Positions 9,337 to 17,836 of a stretch of 64,000 nucleotides of DNA are shown here, one piece after another. This DNA comes from Nitrospinota bacterium. GTDB lineage: Bacteria; Nitrospinota_A; UBA7883; JACRLM01. Position numbers and translations under genes: made by a program. Each line of letters opens with the position of its first letter. Within the stretch, counting starts at the first letter, position 1. The stretch lies in assembly GCA_016208975.1 (NCBI GenBank), contig JACQXA010000004.1, positions 1,737,015-1,801,014 on the forward strand. Direction: 5' to 3'. The notes beneath the pieces were generated by a model. That model did no database searches. It was not told where the DNA came from and saw only the letters and a program-made list of their open reading frames with translations.

Positions 9337-9338
9337 CG

Positions 9339-9926
9339 GTGATGATAAAACCTGCGGTCGGCTCATTAAGAAAAGCGGCGGGCCTCCTGCGCGCCATGGC
9401 CTTGCTGGCGGTGATCGCGGGGCCGCTGGCCTCATGCGCCACCATGGTGGGGGATTCCGGCTATGCGCAATCCAAGGGGGACATTTTCGGGGCGCGTTTC
9501 CTGGCCCACACCATTTACGACCAGCTCCGGAGCCGGGAGGTTTTAAACCAGCCCATAATAGTCACAACCTTTGTGGACTTGAACAACCTGAACAAGACAT
9601 CGGTGTTCGGCAGGGTGATAGCCGAGCGGCTGTTAAATGAACTGCACCTGGCCGGGTTCACGGTTTCAGAGATCCGCAAGGGGCGCGACATTTTCTTCCG
9701 CGAGGAGATGGGGGAGATGATCCTCTCCCGGGACGCACGCGAGGTGCTGGGAAAAACCCAGGCCCGGGCGGTGCTGGCGGGCACATACGTCGCCACGGCC
9801 GAATCGCTCATCATCAACGCCAGGCTCATAGATATAAACAGCCCGTTGGTGCTTTCTTCGTGTTCCTACACGTTGAGAATGAACAAGGAACTCGAAAAAC
9901 TGCTCACCGGCGAGTCGCCTTTTTAA
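9339..9926 (+). CDS. FlgO-domain lipoprotein 3
   Basis: A 195-residue lipoprotein with lipobox LASC and a single FlgO domain (TTFVDLNNLNKTSVFGR, EMILSRDAREVL, ARAVLAGTYV). It begins 2 bp after the previous stop. GTG at 9339 is 8 bases from a GGAAGGA ribosome binding site and is followed directly by an in-frame ATG at 9342, so the exact start is unsure. With its two neighbours it makes four FlgO domains in a row. Confidence 0.75.
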   Translation: MMIKPAVGSLRKAAGLLRAMALLAVIAGPLASCATMVGDSGYAQSKGDIFGARFLAHTIYDQLRSREVLNQPIIVTTFVDLNNLNKTSVFGRVIAERLLNELHLAGFTVSEIRKGRDIFFREEMGEMILSRDAREVLGKTQARAVLAGTYVATAESLIINARLIDINSPLVLSSCSYTLRMNKELEKLLTGESPF

Positions 9927-9988
9927 CTTAAGTGGCGAAGGTCGAAATCATGAATGGAAAATACACGGCGAAAAAGGCGGATATAAAA

Positions 9989-10609
9989 ATGAAGTCAATC
10001 GCGGTTGCGGCTCTGGCCCTTTTTGTCCTGGGCGCGGCTCCGGCCCCAGCTGAAGAAGTGGAGCAGAAACCCGTGACGCCCGGCGCCCAGGCCGCGGTGA
10101 ACGAAAAGGCTCCGGCGGCGGAGACCAAGCCAAAAACCGCCTCGGCGGAGCGGTTGGCCAAAAGCACCGCGAAAAAAAACGCGGACAAAAAGAAGAACGG
10201 CGCCACGGGGGCCAAGGAACCAACCCCGGCCCCGGCTGAAAAGGCTCCGGAGCCTGTGCCGCCGGTTACAGGCGGTGGGGCGGAGTCGGCCCTTAACCTC
10301 TCCAAAAAACCCGTTGGCGAGCCCACGGCAGTCACCACGGCTCCGTTGCCGTATGTGGTCAGGAAAGTCTCGGTGCTGGTGGAGTCGAACCCGTCGGGAA
10401 GCGACATCGAGATTGACGGGGTGTATGTTGGCTCCACCCCGGTGGAGCTTATGGTGAAGGAAGGCGTCCATTCCATGAGAATCTCCAAGGAAGGGTATCT
10501 TTCCTGGGAGAAACCGGTGAAAGCCTATAACGGGCTTTATATAAACCCCGCGCTGGTTTCTGAAAGCACGCGTAAAAAGGAAACCACCGAAAGCGTGAAG
10601 GTGAAATAA
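9989..10609 (+). CDS. Secreted PEGA-domain protein
   Basis: The ATG at 9989 gives a clean signal peptide cut after APAPA, and AAGGCGG lies 10 bases upstream; in-frame GTG (9932) and ATG (9950) starts would bury that signal. A long Ala/Lys/Pro-rich low-complexity linker (about residues 25-115) precedes a PEGA domain (about residues 125-190) with ESNPSGSDIEIDGVYVG and the VKEGVHSMRISKEGY strand. PEGA domains are small surface beta-domains thought to bind cell-wall or envelope partners. It is the last gene of the FlgO run. Confidence 0.75.
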   Translation: MKSIAVAALALFVLGAAPAPAEEVEQKPVTPGAQAAVNEKAPAAETKPKTASAERLAKSTAKKNADKKKNGATGAKEPTPAPAEKAPEPVPPVTGGGAESALNLSKKPVGEPTAVTTAPLPYVVRKVSVLVESNPSGSDIEIDGVYVGSTPVELMVKEGVHSMRISKEGYLSWEKPVKAYNGLYINPALVSESTRKKETTESVKVK

Positions 10610-10631
10610 CCGCCGGGCTTTACGGACCCCA

Positions 10632-11186
10632 CTACATTTCGTTGAGCTTTTCCGGATCCAGTTTGTTCCAGAACTGCGCGAAATAATCCACGGCGGAGAT
10701 TATCGCAAGCCCCATGGCGGTAAGGATGGCTATCTGCCCTATGAAGTGGAACAGGGCATTAAAATCCAGTATCAGAAAAAGGATAGCCGTTATCTCCGCC
10801 CCCATCTTGTATTTGCCCGAAGCGCCGGAGGCTATGTGGATGCCCTGGGCCGAGGCTATCATGCGCAGGCCGGACACGGCGAACTCCCTGCCCAGGATAA
10901 CCACCACTATCCATGCCGATACCCTGTCCAGCTCCACCAAGGGCACCAGCGCCGCCAGCACCAGGAGCTTGTCCGCCACAGGATCCAGCAGTTTGCCAAG
11001 CAAGGTTACCTGGCTTGTTACGCGGGCCATGTGGCCGTCCAGCCAGTCGGTGGCCGCCGCAAGGCCGAACACCACCGCCGCCGCCATGCACGACCAGAAC
11101 GAGGCCGTTATGAGGAACACCAGCACCAGGGGTATAAGGAATATGCGGAACAGGGTGATTTTGTTTGGCAGGTTAAGTTCTAGCAT
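10632..11186 (-). CDS. pgsA: CDP-diacylglycerol-glycerol-3-phosphate 3-phosphatidyltransferase
   Basis: Inner-membrane enzyme that makes phosphatidylglycerophosphate from CDP-diacylglycerol and glycerol 3-phosphate, the committed step to phosphatidylglycerol. The 184-residue protein has the CDP-alcohol phosphotransferase signature D50-G51-x2-A54-R55-x8-G64-x3-D68-x3-D72 and several transmembrane helices. It is convergent with the PEGA gene and separated from the upstream M23 gene by a terminator. Confidence 0.92.
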   Translation of the reverse strand: MLELNLPNKITLFRIFLIPLVLVFLITASFWSCMAAAVVFGLAAATDWLDGHMARVTSQVTLLGKLLDPVADKLLVLAALVPLVELDRVSAWIVVVILGREFAVSGLRMIASAQGIHIASGASGKYKMGAEITAILFLILDFNALFHFIGQIAILTAMGLAIISAVDYFAQFWNKLDPEKLNEM

Positions 11187-11219
11187 TTGTCCGCCCCTCT
11201 AAAAACGGGGTACATAAAG

Positions 11220-11252
11220 AAAAAGGCGGCCAGCGTTTCCGCCAATGCCGCC
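11220..11252 (-). terminator. Rho-independent terminator after the M23 peptidase gene
   Basis: On the minus strand, GGCGGC (11252-11247) and GCCGCC (11230-11225) form a GC-rich stem with a partly paired inner part, followed by five or more T residues. It lies between the M23 gene and pgsA. Confidence 0.75.
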
Positions 11253-11278
11253 CGCCCGGGTTCCATCAAAAGCCGGTA

Positions 11279-12238
11279 TCAGTCTTCCAGTATATACCTG
11301 TACGGGTTTACCGGCACGCCATTTAACAGCACTTCGTAATGCAGATGCGGCCCGGTGGAGCGGCCGGTGCTACCCACAAGGGCCACCACGTCACCCCGTT
11401 TTACCTTGCGGCCCACATTTACCATCAGCTTGGAGTTGTGCCCGTAACGGGTGGACACGCCGTAACCGTGGTCGATCTCGACCATATTGCCATACCCGCG
11501 GTGAATGCCCGCGTTAACAACTATACCCGAAGCGGGAGCCACCACCGGCGAACCGTTTTGAGTTGCGATGTCCAGCCCCTCGTGCAATTCACGCATGTTG
11601 GTGAAAGGGGAGCGGCGGTAACCGAAAGTGGAGGTTATCCAGCCCCGCACCGGCCAGATGGACGGCGTGTGGGACAACATGGCGGACTGTTCTTTGAAAT
11701 GCTCGTCGAGTTCGAAGAAGCTTATCTCCTGGGTCTCGGCCTGCTGTTTTATCTGGTTGAGGTCGTTGTTGAGCCCGTCTATCACCGACTGGTTGAGCCT
11801 GCCGGTGGCCGAAGAGAAATCCACATCCTTGTCCATGGTGGGGCCGCCGAGCCCGAAATCGGAAGTGGACGGAGTCTGCTTTTCCAGGGCGGTGATGATT
11901 CTGAGCTTCCTGTCGAATTTTTCCAGCCGGGAAAGCTGGGTTTCGATCATTTTCATTTTCTGGGAGAACTGCTGTATCTCCAGCTTCTGGCTGACGGTGA
12001 CGCCGCGCAGGTCCCTAAGCTCCGAAAGCTCCTCGGCTTTTTTCAGGATGGAGATAGAGAACAACGCGAAACAAACGCCAATCACGGCCACCAGCCCCAC
12101 AGCGCCCTTTACTACCGCTTTGGGTGTGGAGAACCGGATGAACCTGCCGGTGACATCGGGCACGAAAATAAAGGTATATTTCCTGGACAGGAGCCCTCTA
12201 AACCGCTCCTTGAGCTCAGCTAAATTTACCCGCTTCAT
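11279..12238 (-). CDS. Membrane-anchored M23 metallopeptidase
   Basis: A 319-residue zinc endopeptidase expected to cut peptidoglycan cross-links or to act as a degenerate hydrolase activator in the periplasm. It has a short basic cytoplasmic start, a transmembrane helix (about residues 42-65), a coiled coil (about 67-120) and a C-terminal M23 domain with HEGLDIA, RYGHNSKL and the GPHLHYEV metal and catalytic motifs. All expected His/Asp ligands are present, so it should be active. The gap 12239-12491 upstream shows no gene. Confidence 0.9.
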   Translation of the reverse strand: MKRVNLAELKERFRGLLSRKYTFIFVPDVTGRFIRFSTPKAVVKGAVGLVAVIGVCFALFSISILKKAEELSELRDLRGVTVSQKLEIQQFSQKMKMIETQLSRLEKFDRKLRIITALEKQTPSTSDFGLGGPTMDKDVDFSSATGRLNQSVIDGLNNDLNQIKQQAETQEISFFELDEHFKEQSAMLSHTPSIWPVRGWITSTFGYRRSPFTNMRELHEGLDIATQNGSPVVAPASGIVVNAGIHRGYGNMVEIDHGYGVSTRYGHNSKLMVNVGRKVKRGDVVALVGSTGRSTGPHLHYEVLLNGVPVNPYRYILED

Positions 12239-12491
12239 CCTAAATGTAGTCCCAGGCTCTTGTTTAATGTTCGTGTTTGAGAATAAGAGATATGCGCCTC
12301 AAAAAAACCCCCTTCGGTTTGGCATGCGGCTCCGCATTGTTTTTGCGCCAATTACGGAATGAGGGCCCCGCACGTTCAGAAATTTATATCCCATTCAAAC
12401 CAAGGGGTCAAGCATTTTCTACTCCCGCCCGGAGCGGCCGGTTTAAGGTTTTATTTGCCTTCGCCGCCTGCTCCCGCTATTAATTATCTCC

Positions 12492-13247
12492 ATGAGTGAC
12501 GAAGGGCTTTTGAAGCGGCGCATCCGGATGGACCTGCAATATCTCGGGACAAATTACGCCGGGTGGCAATGGCAGGACAACGCCCTGTCCATCCAGGAGG
12601 TGGTGGAGAATGCGCTGGAGAAAATAGTTGGGCATCACGCCCGCCTCCACGCCTCTGGCAGGACCGACGCCGGAGTGCACGCCGAGTTCCAGCCGGCCCA
12701 TGCCGATGTGGCCACCAGGCTCCCGGACTACAAGATATTAAATGGCCTCAACTCCCTTCTGCCTGCCGATGTGGCGGTGTTGGCGGTCTCCACAACGCCG
12801 GAAACGTGGCATTCACGTTTTTCCGCAATTGAGAAGACCTACCGTTACACCATCTTCAACAGAAGGATAAGGTCCCCCTTCCTGATAGGGAGGGCTTGGC
12901 TTATCCACCGGCGCCTGGATGTGGAAGCCATGCGCGCCGGTTCCCTGGCCCTGCTTGGAGAACATGATTTCTCATCGTTCCGCTCGGCTGGATGTTCCGC
13001 GAAACATCCCGTAAGGGCCATAACGGAGGCCTTTATTGAGCGGGCGGGGGATGTTGTCACGTTAAGGTTTACCTCCAACGGGTTTTTAAGGCAGATGGTT
13101 CGTAACATGGTGGGGACTCTGGTGGACGTGGGCAAGGGGAAAATGGAGCCCGGCGCCGTTAACACTATCCTGGAGGCGAGAAACCGGGCGTTGGCAGGCC
13201 CCTGCGCCCCGGCGGAAGGGCTTTCCCTGATAGACGTTAGATACTGA
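12492..13247 (+). CDS. truA: tRNA pseudouridine(38-40) synthase TruA
   Basis: A 251-residue enzyme that converts uridines 38-40 of the tRNA anticodon arm to pseudouridine. The catalytic Asp59 sits in the family motif ASGRTDAGVHA, and the C-terminal half has the usual NGFLRQMVRNMVG segment. The length is normal. It is a single gene facing a bidirectional terminator. Confidence 0.95.
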   Translation: MSDEGLLKRRIRMDLQYLGTNYAGWQWQDNALSIQEVVENALEKIVGHHARLHASGRTDAGVHAEFQPAHADVATRLPDYKILNGLNSLLPADVAVLAVSTTPETWHSRFSAIEKTYRYTIFNRRIRSPFLIGRAWLIHRRLDVEAMRAGSLALLGEHDFSSFRSAGCSAKHPVRAITEAFIERAGDVVTLRFTSNGFLRQMVRNMVGTLVDVGKGKMEPGAVNTILEARNRALAGPCAPAEGLSLIDVRY

Positions 13248-13252
13248 CAGAC

Positions 13253-13287
13253 AAACTCCCCGGCCCGCCAAGAGGCCAGGGAGTTTT
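13253..13287. terminator. Bidirectional terminator between truA and DUF5610 gene
   Basis: AAACTCCC (13253-13260) pairs with GGGAGTTT (13279-13286), extended inside by GGCC/GGCC. A T-run on the plus strand and A residues flanking the left arm let it serve the convergent genes on both sides. Confidence 0.75.
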
Positions 13288-13308
13288 CATGGAGGTAACT
13301 GGCTTTAT

Positions 13309-14145
13309 TTAACCCGCCTGCCCCTCAACTTGCTCGTTATCCTTGAGGCCTTTTTCCTGGGCCTCCTCATTGCCTGCGGAGGCCTGCGCCTCCTCCCGGC
13401 GGGTGGCGAAGAAGTCGTCCACGAAATTCTTCCATACTCCGCCGCTGGCGGCATCCTTGGACTCCTGGGGGTTGGCGCGCATGAAATCGAAGAACGCGGA
13501 CAGGCTTTGGCTCACCAGGTCTTTGGTCTTGTTGACGCCATCGGCCACCTCGGTGGGCAGGTCTCCCAATATCTGGAGCGCCTCTTTAAAGCCTTTGTCC
13601 ACGGCGCCTTCCACCATCTTCTGATACTCGTCCACCTGCTCTTCGTAGCTTAAGTCCTTACGCTGGCTGGCGAACATGGGGAAGAAACTCAAGGCGAAAT
13701 CGGTTATCCGCTGGGCGGTGGCCTCGGGGCTGTAAGGGTTAGCCTCCATCGCCGCCGCCTGGGCCTCGGCCACATCCACGGCCTGTTTCATGCGGATGTC
13801 TATCTGCACACTGGCCTCGGTGGTCTGCTGGTAATAGGCGGACACTTTTGAGCCATCGGCGCCTTGGGATTGAATGGAGCCCTCGAATGTCTGCTTCACA
13901 TTGGCGCGGATGGATATTTCGGATATGGACTGGGCGAACTGGTCTTTCGCCATTTTGCCGGAACTGAAAAAGCTCCTCAGTTTCTCCACAAGTTTCTGAA
14001 TAACATTGTCTAATTGCACACTGTCGCTTTTTGCCGGGGTTTCGCTTTTACCCTGGCCCTGGCCGGATTTCAGCTCCTTTAGGTCGTACAGGTTCACTTT
14101 TCCTTCGGAAGAGGGACGAACCCCTCCCGGTTCAATGCTGGTCAT
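13309..14145 (-). CDS. DUF5610 domain protein
   Basis: A 278-residue protein without signal peptide or membrane segment. Its C-terminal half (about residues 135-235) resembles the DUF5610 family: NPYSPEATAQRITDFALSFF, then KGFKEALQILGDLP. The N-terminal part is charged and low in complexity, and the C-terminal tail is Glu/Gln-rich. No function is established for the family; related proteins often occur in motile Gram-negative bacteria. It stands alone between terminators. Confidence 0.6.
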   Translation of the reverse strand: MTSIEPGGVRPSSEGKVNLYDLKELKSGQGQGKSETPAKSDSVQLDNVIQKLVEKLRSFFSSGKMAKDQFAQSISEISIRANVKQTFEGSIQSQGADGSKVSAYYQQTTEASVQIDIRMKQAVDVAEAQAAAMEANPYSPEATAQRITDFALSFFPMFASQRKDLSYEEQVDEYQKMVEGAVDKGFKEALQILGDLPTEVADGVNKTKDLVSQSLSAFFDFMRANPQESKDAASGGVWKNFVDDFFATRREEAQASAGNEEAQEKGLKDNEQVEGQAG

Positions 14146-14240
14146 AGCTACCCCCTGGTTTGTATCCTTCTTAATTTTTTATCGGTAATGGAGGAGACAA
14201 CTTTAATGATACAGCCGAAAGATGGCGGGTGAGGGGGGGA

Positions 14241-14273
14241 AATAAAGCCGCCGGAGGTTTTACGCCCCGGCGG
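14241..14273 (-). terminator. Terminator after the sigma/anti-sigma/Spy operon
   Basis: On the minus strand a 7-bp perfect stem CCGCCGG/CCGGCGG with a 12-base loop is followed by CTTTATTT. It lies 26 bp after the stop of the Spy-like gene. Confidence 0.65.
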
Positions 14274-14298
14274 TTGGGGGAGGGCAGGTTAAGCGGTA

Positions 14299-14772
14299 TT
14301 ACCTGGGGCCGGGGCCGCCCGGCTCTTCGCCAGGCTCATCGGGGGCGCCGCCACGCATGTGGGATCCGCCCATCATTCCCATTCCCATCCTTTCCACCAT
14401 CTTCTGCTTTTGCTCCGGGGTGAGGAGCCCCATCATCCTGGCGCGGATCTCCAGCGTCACCCGGCTCTGCTGGGCGTGCAGTTCGGCCAGGTCGCCTATC
14501 AGCTTGTCCACCAGCTTCAGGTCTTGTTTGTCCTTCTGGATTTCCTCGTCGAAATCAATCCTTTTGATTTCGATCTTCGCCTTGATCTCGGCCAGTTTCT
14601 TGCGGGTCTCCTTTTGAAGCTCCCGCACTGCCTTTATCTGGTCTTTGGTGAGATTGAGCTCTTGCACATAACTCATCTTCGCCGGCCCCCGGCCCTGGTT
14701 TCCCGGCGGCTGGGCCAGGGCAATGGGGGCGCCAATAACAAAAACCAAAACAGCCATCATGAGACTACGCAT
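14299..14772 (-). CDS. Spy/CpxP-like periplasmic stress protein
   Basis: A 157-residue periplasmic protein with a signal peptide ending ALAQ, a helical body with the two LTxxQ-type motifs of the Spy/CpxP/CnrX group (LNLTKDQIK and LLTPEQKQK), and a Met/Gly/Pro-rich tail with possible metal-binding Met and His. Such proteins are chaperones or metal sensors that feed back on envelope stress systems. The ATG at 14772 overlaps the anti-sigma stop and has GGAGG just upstream; longer in-frame starts are shadows of the anti-sigma gene. The context supports a role as periplasmic sensor for this sigma/anti-sigma pair. Confidence 0.8.
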   Translation of the reverse strand: MRSLMMAVLVFVIGAPIALAQPPGNQGRGPAKMSYVQELNLTKDQIKAVRELQKETRKKLAEIKAKIEIKRIDFDEEIQKDKQDLKLVDKLIGDLAELHAQQSRVTLEIRARMMGLLTPEQKQKMVERMGMGMMGGSHMRGGAPDEPGEEPGGPGPR

Positions 14773-15196
14773 TGTCGTTTCCTCCATACACCGTAATAAA
14801 TGGATCCAGCTGGGCGCGCATGAATCCTTCGATATCTTCTTCCGGGGCCATTGCGCCGTTTGCGGCCTTGCCATCAAAACCGTTGGCGAACACCGGCTCC
14901 ACCGTTTCACCCATGAACTGGTTCAGCGCCGCCTGATCCGCCGGGCCTATCTCCACCGGCCCTTTGCCGTTAGGCGAACTTATAAGCACGGCCAGCGCCA
15001 CCAGCGCCGCGGTGGCGAAAGTCAGCCCCGCCCCGGCGCCCCACGGGGCCCTCACCCGGCGCTCCAGCCAATCCCATATGGATGGCGTGGCGTTACCGGA
15101 GGTTACCTGTGAAATCTCCCGCTCCACTTTCGTCCGCAACGAATCGGGCGCCGAGAGCCTTGGGGCATTCGAAAAAAGCTTGTCTATGTCTTTCAT
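14765..15196 (-). CDS. Anti-sigma factor (single-pass membrane protein)
   Basis: A 143-residue protein whose start overlaps the ECF sigma gene by 4 bp. The N-terminal 50 residues would be cytoplasmic and bind sigma, a single transmembrane helix lies at about residues 54-73, and the remaining 70 residues are periplasmic and acidic. The HxxxCxxC zinc anti-sigma motif is not present, so it is a different subclass, similar in layout to CnrY- or RseA-type proteins. The assignment rests mostly on gene order and topology. Confidence 0.75.
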   Translation of the reverse strand: MKDIDKLFSNAPRLSAPDSLRTKVEREISQVTSGNATPSIWDWLERRVRAPWGAGAGLTFATAALVALAVLISSPNGKGPVEIGPADQAALNQFMGETVEPVFANGFDGKAANGAMAPEEDIEGFMRAQLDPFITVYGGNDNA

Positions 15197-15759
15197 TGCC
15201 TGTCACCTGAACCTGCGGCCATCTCTTCGAGTTCCCGCCTTCCCCGGGCCAGTCTTGAGCGGACTGTTCCCACAGGAACTTTCGTGGCCTCCGCAATCTC
15301 CTCGTAACTCAAACCCTCCAACTCCCTTAATATCACCGCCAGCCTTCTCTCAGGCTCCAGCCTGCCCAGAAACTCCGCCAGCGTTTTCTCCGTCTCCATC
15401 TGTTCAATAGAGAGTTGCGGGTTGTTCCTCATGAACATCGCCTCGTCCACTTTAGCCATGGTCTCCTCGCCGGGAACCACGCGGACATTTTTTCGTTTCC
15501 CCGCGTGGTTTAGCGATTTGTTGGCCGTAATCCTGTATAGCCACGTGGAGAACGAAGAGTCTCCCCGGAAAGAGCCAAGGTTTTTCCAGGCCGACACGAA
15601 CACATCCTGCGCCAGGTCTTCGGCCTCGTCGAAGTCGTAGGTCATCCTGTACGCCACGCTCCAAACCATGTTCTTGTACTGTTCGAAAAGAACCCCGAAC
15701 GCCTCTTGGTCTCCGTTCCGGGCCTTCTCCACAATCCGGGCTTCGTCCATATTCCTCAT
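15193..15759 (-). CDS. ECF RNA polymerase sigma factor (RpoE-like)
   Basis: A 188-residue group 4 sigma factor. Region 2 is clear (FEQYKNMVWSVAYRMT, DAEDLAQDVFVSAW-like segment at about residues 45-60) and region 4 has the helix-turn-helix LSYEEIAEATKVPVGTVRSR at about 150-170. It is overlapped by its anti-sigma gene, and a matching ECF-type promoter lies upstream of the preceding small gene, suggesting autoregulation. An in-frame ATG at 15750 is an alternative start. Confidence 0.92.
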   Translation of the reverse strand: MRNMDEARIVEKARNGDQEAFGVLFEQYKNMVWSVAYRMTYDFDEAEDLAQDVFVSAWKNLGSFRGDSSFSTWLYRITANKSLNHAGKRKNVRVVPGEETMAKVDEAMFMRNNPQLSIEQMETEKTLAEFLGRLEPERRLAVILRELEGLSYEEIAEATKVPVGTVRSRLARGRRELEEMAAGSGDRQ

Positions 15760-15814
15760 CTGGCAGTGGTCTGCGCGGCGCTCATCCTATAGCTACCGCG
15801 CGGTTTTCCGCTGG

Positions 15815-16129
15815 TCACTCCAGCCTGTCGCAAACCCCGTTGTTGTCCTCATCCACAAACCCTGCGCCACCAGCGCTGGCCCCCTTGTGGAATCCCATTT
15901 TACCGCCACCCCGCATGGGGCAAACCGTTGGAGATGAGGAATCGCCTGGCTGGCTCTTTTCCTGGTTCGCCGAAACCCCGGCCTTGTCGCAAACGCCGTT
16001 ACCATCGGTGTCCGTGTAATATGGCCCCCGACGGGCCGGATCACCTCTGTAAGAGCTGGCTATGGCTGGCGCCAGAATCAAAGCCCCGGCCATCACCGCC
16101 ATTGCGGTAATCATTGTGAGCTTTTTCAT
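15815..16129 (-). CDS. Small secreted protein with two Asp/Cys repeat motifs
   Basis: A 104-residue exported protein: the ATG at 16129 has AAGGAGAA upstream and a signal peptide ending around AIASS. The mature part carries two near-identical motifs, DTDGNGVCDK and DEDNNGVCDR, which resemble EF-hand-type calcium loops (DxDxNG) each followed by Cys. A further Cys (TVCPMRGG) lies between them, so disulfide or metal binding is possible. It is the first gene behind the ECF-type promoter and 55 bp ahead of the sigma gene, so it is probably a sigma target. No specific function is known to me. Confidence 0.6.
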   Translation of the reverse strand: MKKLTMITAMAVMAGALILAPAIASSYRGDPARRGPYYTDTDGNGVCDKAGVSANQEKSQPGDSSSPTVCPMRGGGKMGFHKGASAGGAGFVDEDNNGVCDRLE

Positions 16130-16161
16130 GGCCGTTCTCCTTGTCCGTCTTTTTCTGACAA

Positions 16162-16190
16162 TTGGACAGGGTAGGGGCGTGAAAAGTTCC
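16162..16190 (-). promoter_or_regulatory. ECF-sigma-type promoter
   Basis: On the minus strand a perfect RpoE-class -35 box GGAACTT (16190-16184) is followed after 16 bp by GTCCAA (16167-16162), a good ECF -10 box. It sits about 33 bp upstream of the small secreted protein gene, which precedes the ECF sigma gene. Positive autoregulation of the sigma operon is the natural reading. Confidence 0.6.
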
Positions 16191-16263
16191 CGGCTGGCGG
16201 GAGAAATTTTCAACCCGCTGAAAAATCAGGAGAGGTTCTCGGAGCCTGTGGCGCTACAACCCC

Positions 16264-17598
16264 CTATGGGCAGGCGATATATGAGCCGCTGGTGGGATTC
16301 TCAGGCGTGGAGGGCGACCCTGCCACATAACAAGTGTTACCCGCGCTGGCCTGGAACGAGTAGAACTTGCCCGGCTGGCAATTGTATGTGAGCGTTTTCG
16401 GGTTCACATCGGCCGTTACGCCGCCTACCCAATAACTGTTTACCCATGGGCCACCGGCGGCGGTGAATTCATTTACGGTGAGGTTGAACACCGCTATGCC
16501 GTCCGAGACGAAACTGCCCGCCGGGTATTCAACAGTGACGTTGATAATGGCGGACGAGGCGCCAGCGCCTATCACGCCGGTTACCGTCATCATCTGCGGC
16601 GTTGGGTAAGTGCACGTGGATCCGAAAGTAATGGAGCCGTAAGTGACGTTATCCTGCAGGTCGCGCACGGCGACTGTGGCGGTGTAGGAGCCTATCTGGT
16701 TAACGGTGAAGTTTATGCTTTGCCCCTCATCCTGGAAAGCGAAACCCTTATCCGACGTGATGGTCCAGTTGTATATAAGGATGTCTCCCGGATCGGAATC
16801 GGAGGCGCTGGCGGAAAGCGTAACCGTTTCCCCGGTTTGCGGTGTGGAGTTGGAGACGTTGACGCTGTTTATCACCGGCGCGGAGCCGTATATATAGAAA
16901 TCCATCCGCGCCTGGGCCACTCCACCCTTGCCATCCTCCACCACCAGAGACAACACATAATGCCCCCCGTCCAGCGGGGCCGTGGTGGTGATGGACTGGC
17001 CGGTGAATGTGCGGGATTCCCCATACGGCCCAAACCCGTACCAAGTGTATGTCAGGGTGTCTTCCGGATCAGGATCGGAAGCGTATCCTGTGATGGTCAC
17101 CTGTTGCCCCGGGCTGGGATAAGTGTCCGGAGTGTTTATTGAGGTTATTTGCGGCGGCGCGTTGACCTCCAGGGTTATCCTCACCGTGGGCGAGGAGCTG
17201 GCGGCCACCGTCACAGTCTGCGAGCCGGTGAAGCTGGCTCCGAAATTGGTCTGGACCGTTACGTCGAAACGCCGGTCGCCAAAAGTGAGCGTCAGGTCCG
17301 TCGCAAGAGTGTCCAAAGGCAGGTCAATGCTTATAGGGTCCATCCCGCTACCGGATACAGTCAGGTTCACCCTGGTCACATAAACCGGGGCGGCGTATTG
17401 CAAAAGGGATGTTTGATTCGTCAGCCGTTGCGTGGCCGGGTCGTAATCATACCCGGAAGGCCATACGAGCTCCAGTTGGGTTTGTCCTGATGGGCCGCCC
17501 TTTTCCTGGTCTAAAGACGCGCTACACCCGTATAAGGCGGTAAACGCCCAAAAAAGAATGGCAAAAACGCCTGCGCCTTTTCCCCTTGCAAGGCTCAT
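16264..17598 (-). CDS. Lipoprotein with PKD/Ig-like repeats
   Basis: A 444-residue surface-type lipoprotein. The N-terminus is a signal sequence with lipobox ALYGC. After a Ser/Thr-rich beta region come two repeats of PKD type (about residues 145-240 and 240-330), recognisable from SDPDPEDTLTYTWYGFG and ASDSDPGDILIYNWTI, each with a VVEDGKGG or AVRDLQDN edge strand. PKD domains mediate protein or carbohydrate contacts on cell surfaces. No catalytic domain is seen. Confidence 0.7.
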   Translation of the reverse strand: MSLARGKGAGVFAILFWAFTALYGCSASLDQEKGGPSGQTQLELVWPSGYDYDPATQRLTNQTSLLQYAAPVYVTRVNLTVSGSGMDPISIDLPLDTLATDLTLTFGDRRFDVTVQTNFGASFTGSQTVTVAASSSPTVRITLEVNAPPQITSINTPDTYPSPGQQVTITGYASDPDPEDTLTYTWYGFGPYGESRTFTGQSITTTAPLDGGHYVLSLVVEDGKGGVAQARMDFYIYGSAPVINSVNVSNSTPQTGETVTLSASASDSDPGDILIYNWTITSDKGFAFQDEGQSINFTVNQIGSYTATVAVRDLQDNVTYGSITFGSTCTYPTPQMMTVTGVIGAGASSAIINVTVEYPAGSFVSDGIAVFNLTVNEFTAAGGPWVNSYWVGGVTADVNPKTLTYNCQPGKFYSFQASAGNTCYVAGSPSTPENPTSGSYIACP

Positions 17599-17685
17599 CG
17601 AGCGGTTATCCCTATGATAGGTTGGCCCTTGTGGATATTATACGTTTATTTCCCCGTGGATAAGCCTTAAAAAAAATAGAACTTT

Positions 17686-17836
17686 GGTAGTGTCTCAGCT
17701 TGAAAGTACAGGTGAGATCCTTCACTTACGCCCAGAATGACAATATAAAAGCCGTTGATAACATTGTCATCCTGGGCGAAGCGCAAGGGAAGTGGATGAC
17801 CTGTCTGTTATTTGGGATTCAAACCGGGACACCACC
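17686..17836 (+). mobile_element. MITE-like element, copy 2 (151 bp)
   Basis: Same length, orientation and structure as the element at 2443-2593. It begins GGTAGTGTCTCAGCTTGAA and ends with the complement of GGTGGTGTCCCGGTTTGAA, and shares the identical central stretch around CCGTTGATAACATTGTCATC. The flanks AGAACTTT (17678-17685) and AGAACCTT (17837-17844) again look like an imperfect 8-bp target duplication. It lies 75 bp upstream of the sulfide:quinone reductase start, so it could alter that gene's promoter. The remainder of 17599-17911 holds no gene. Confidence 0.8.
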
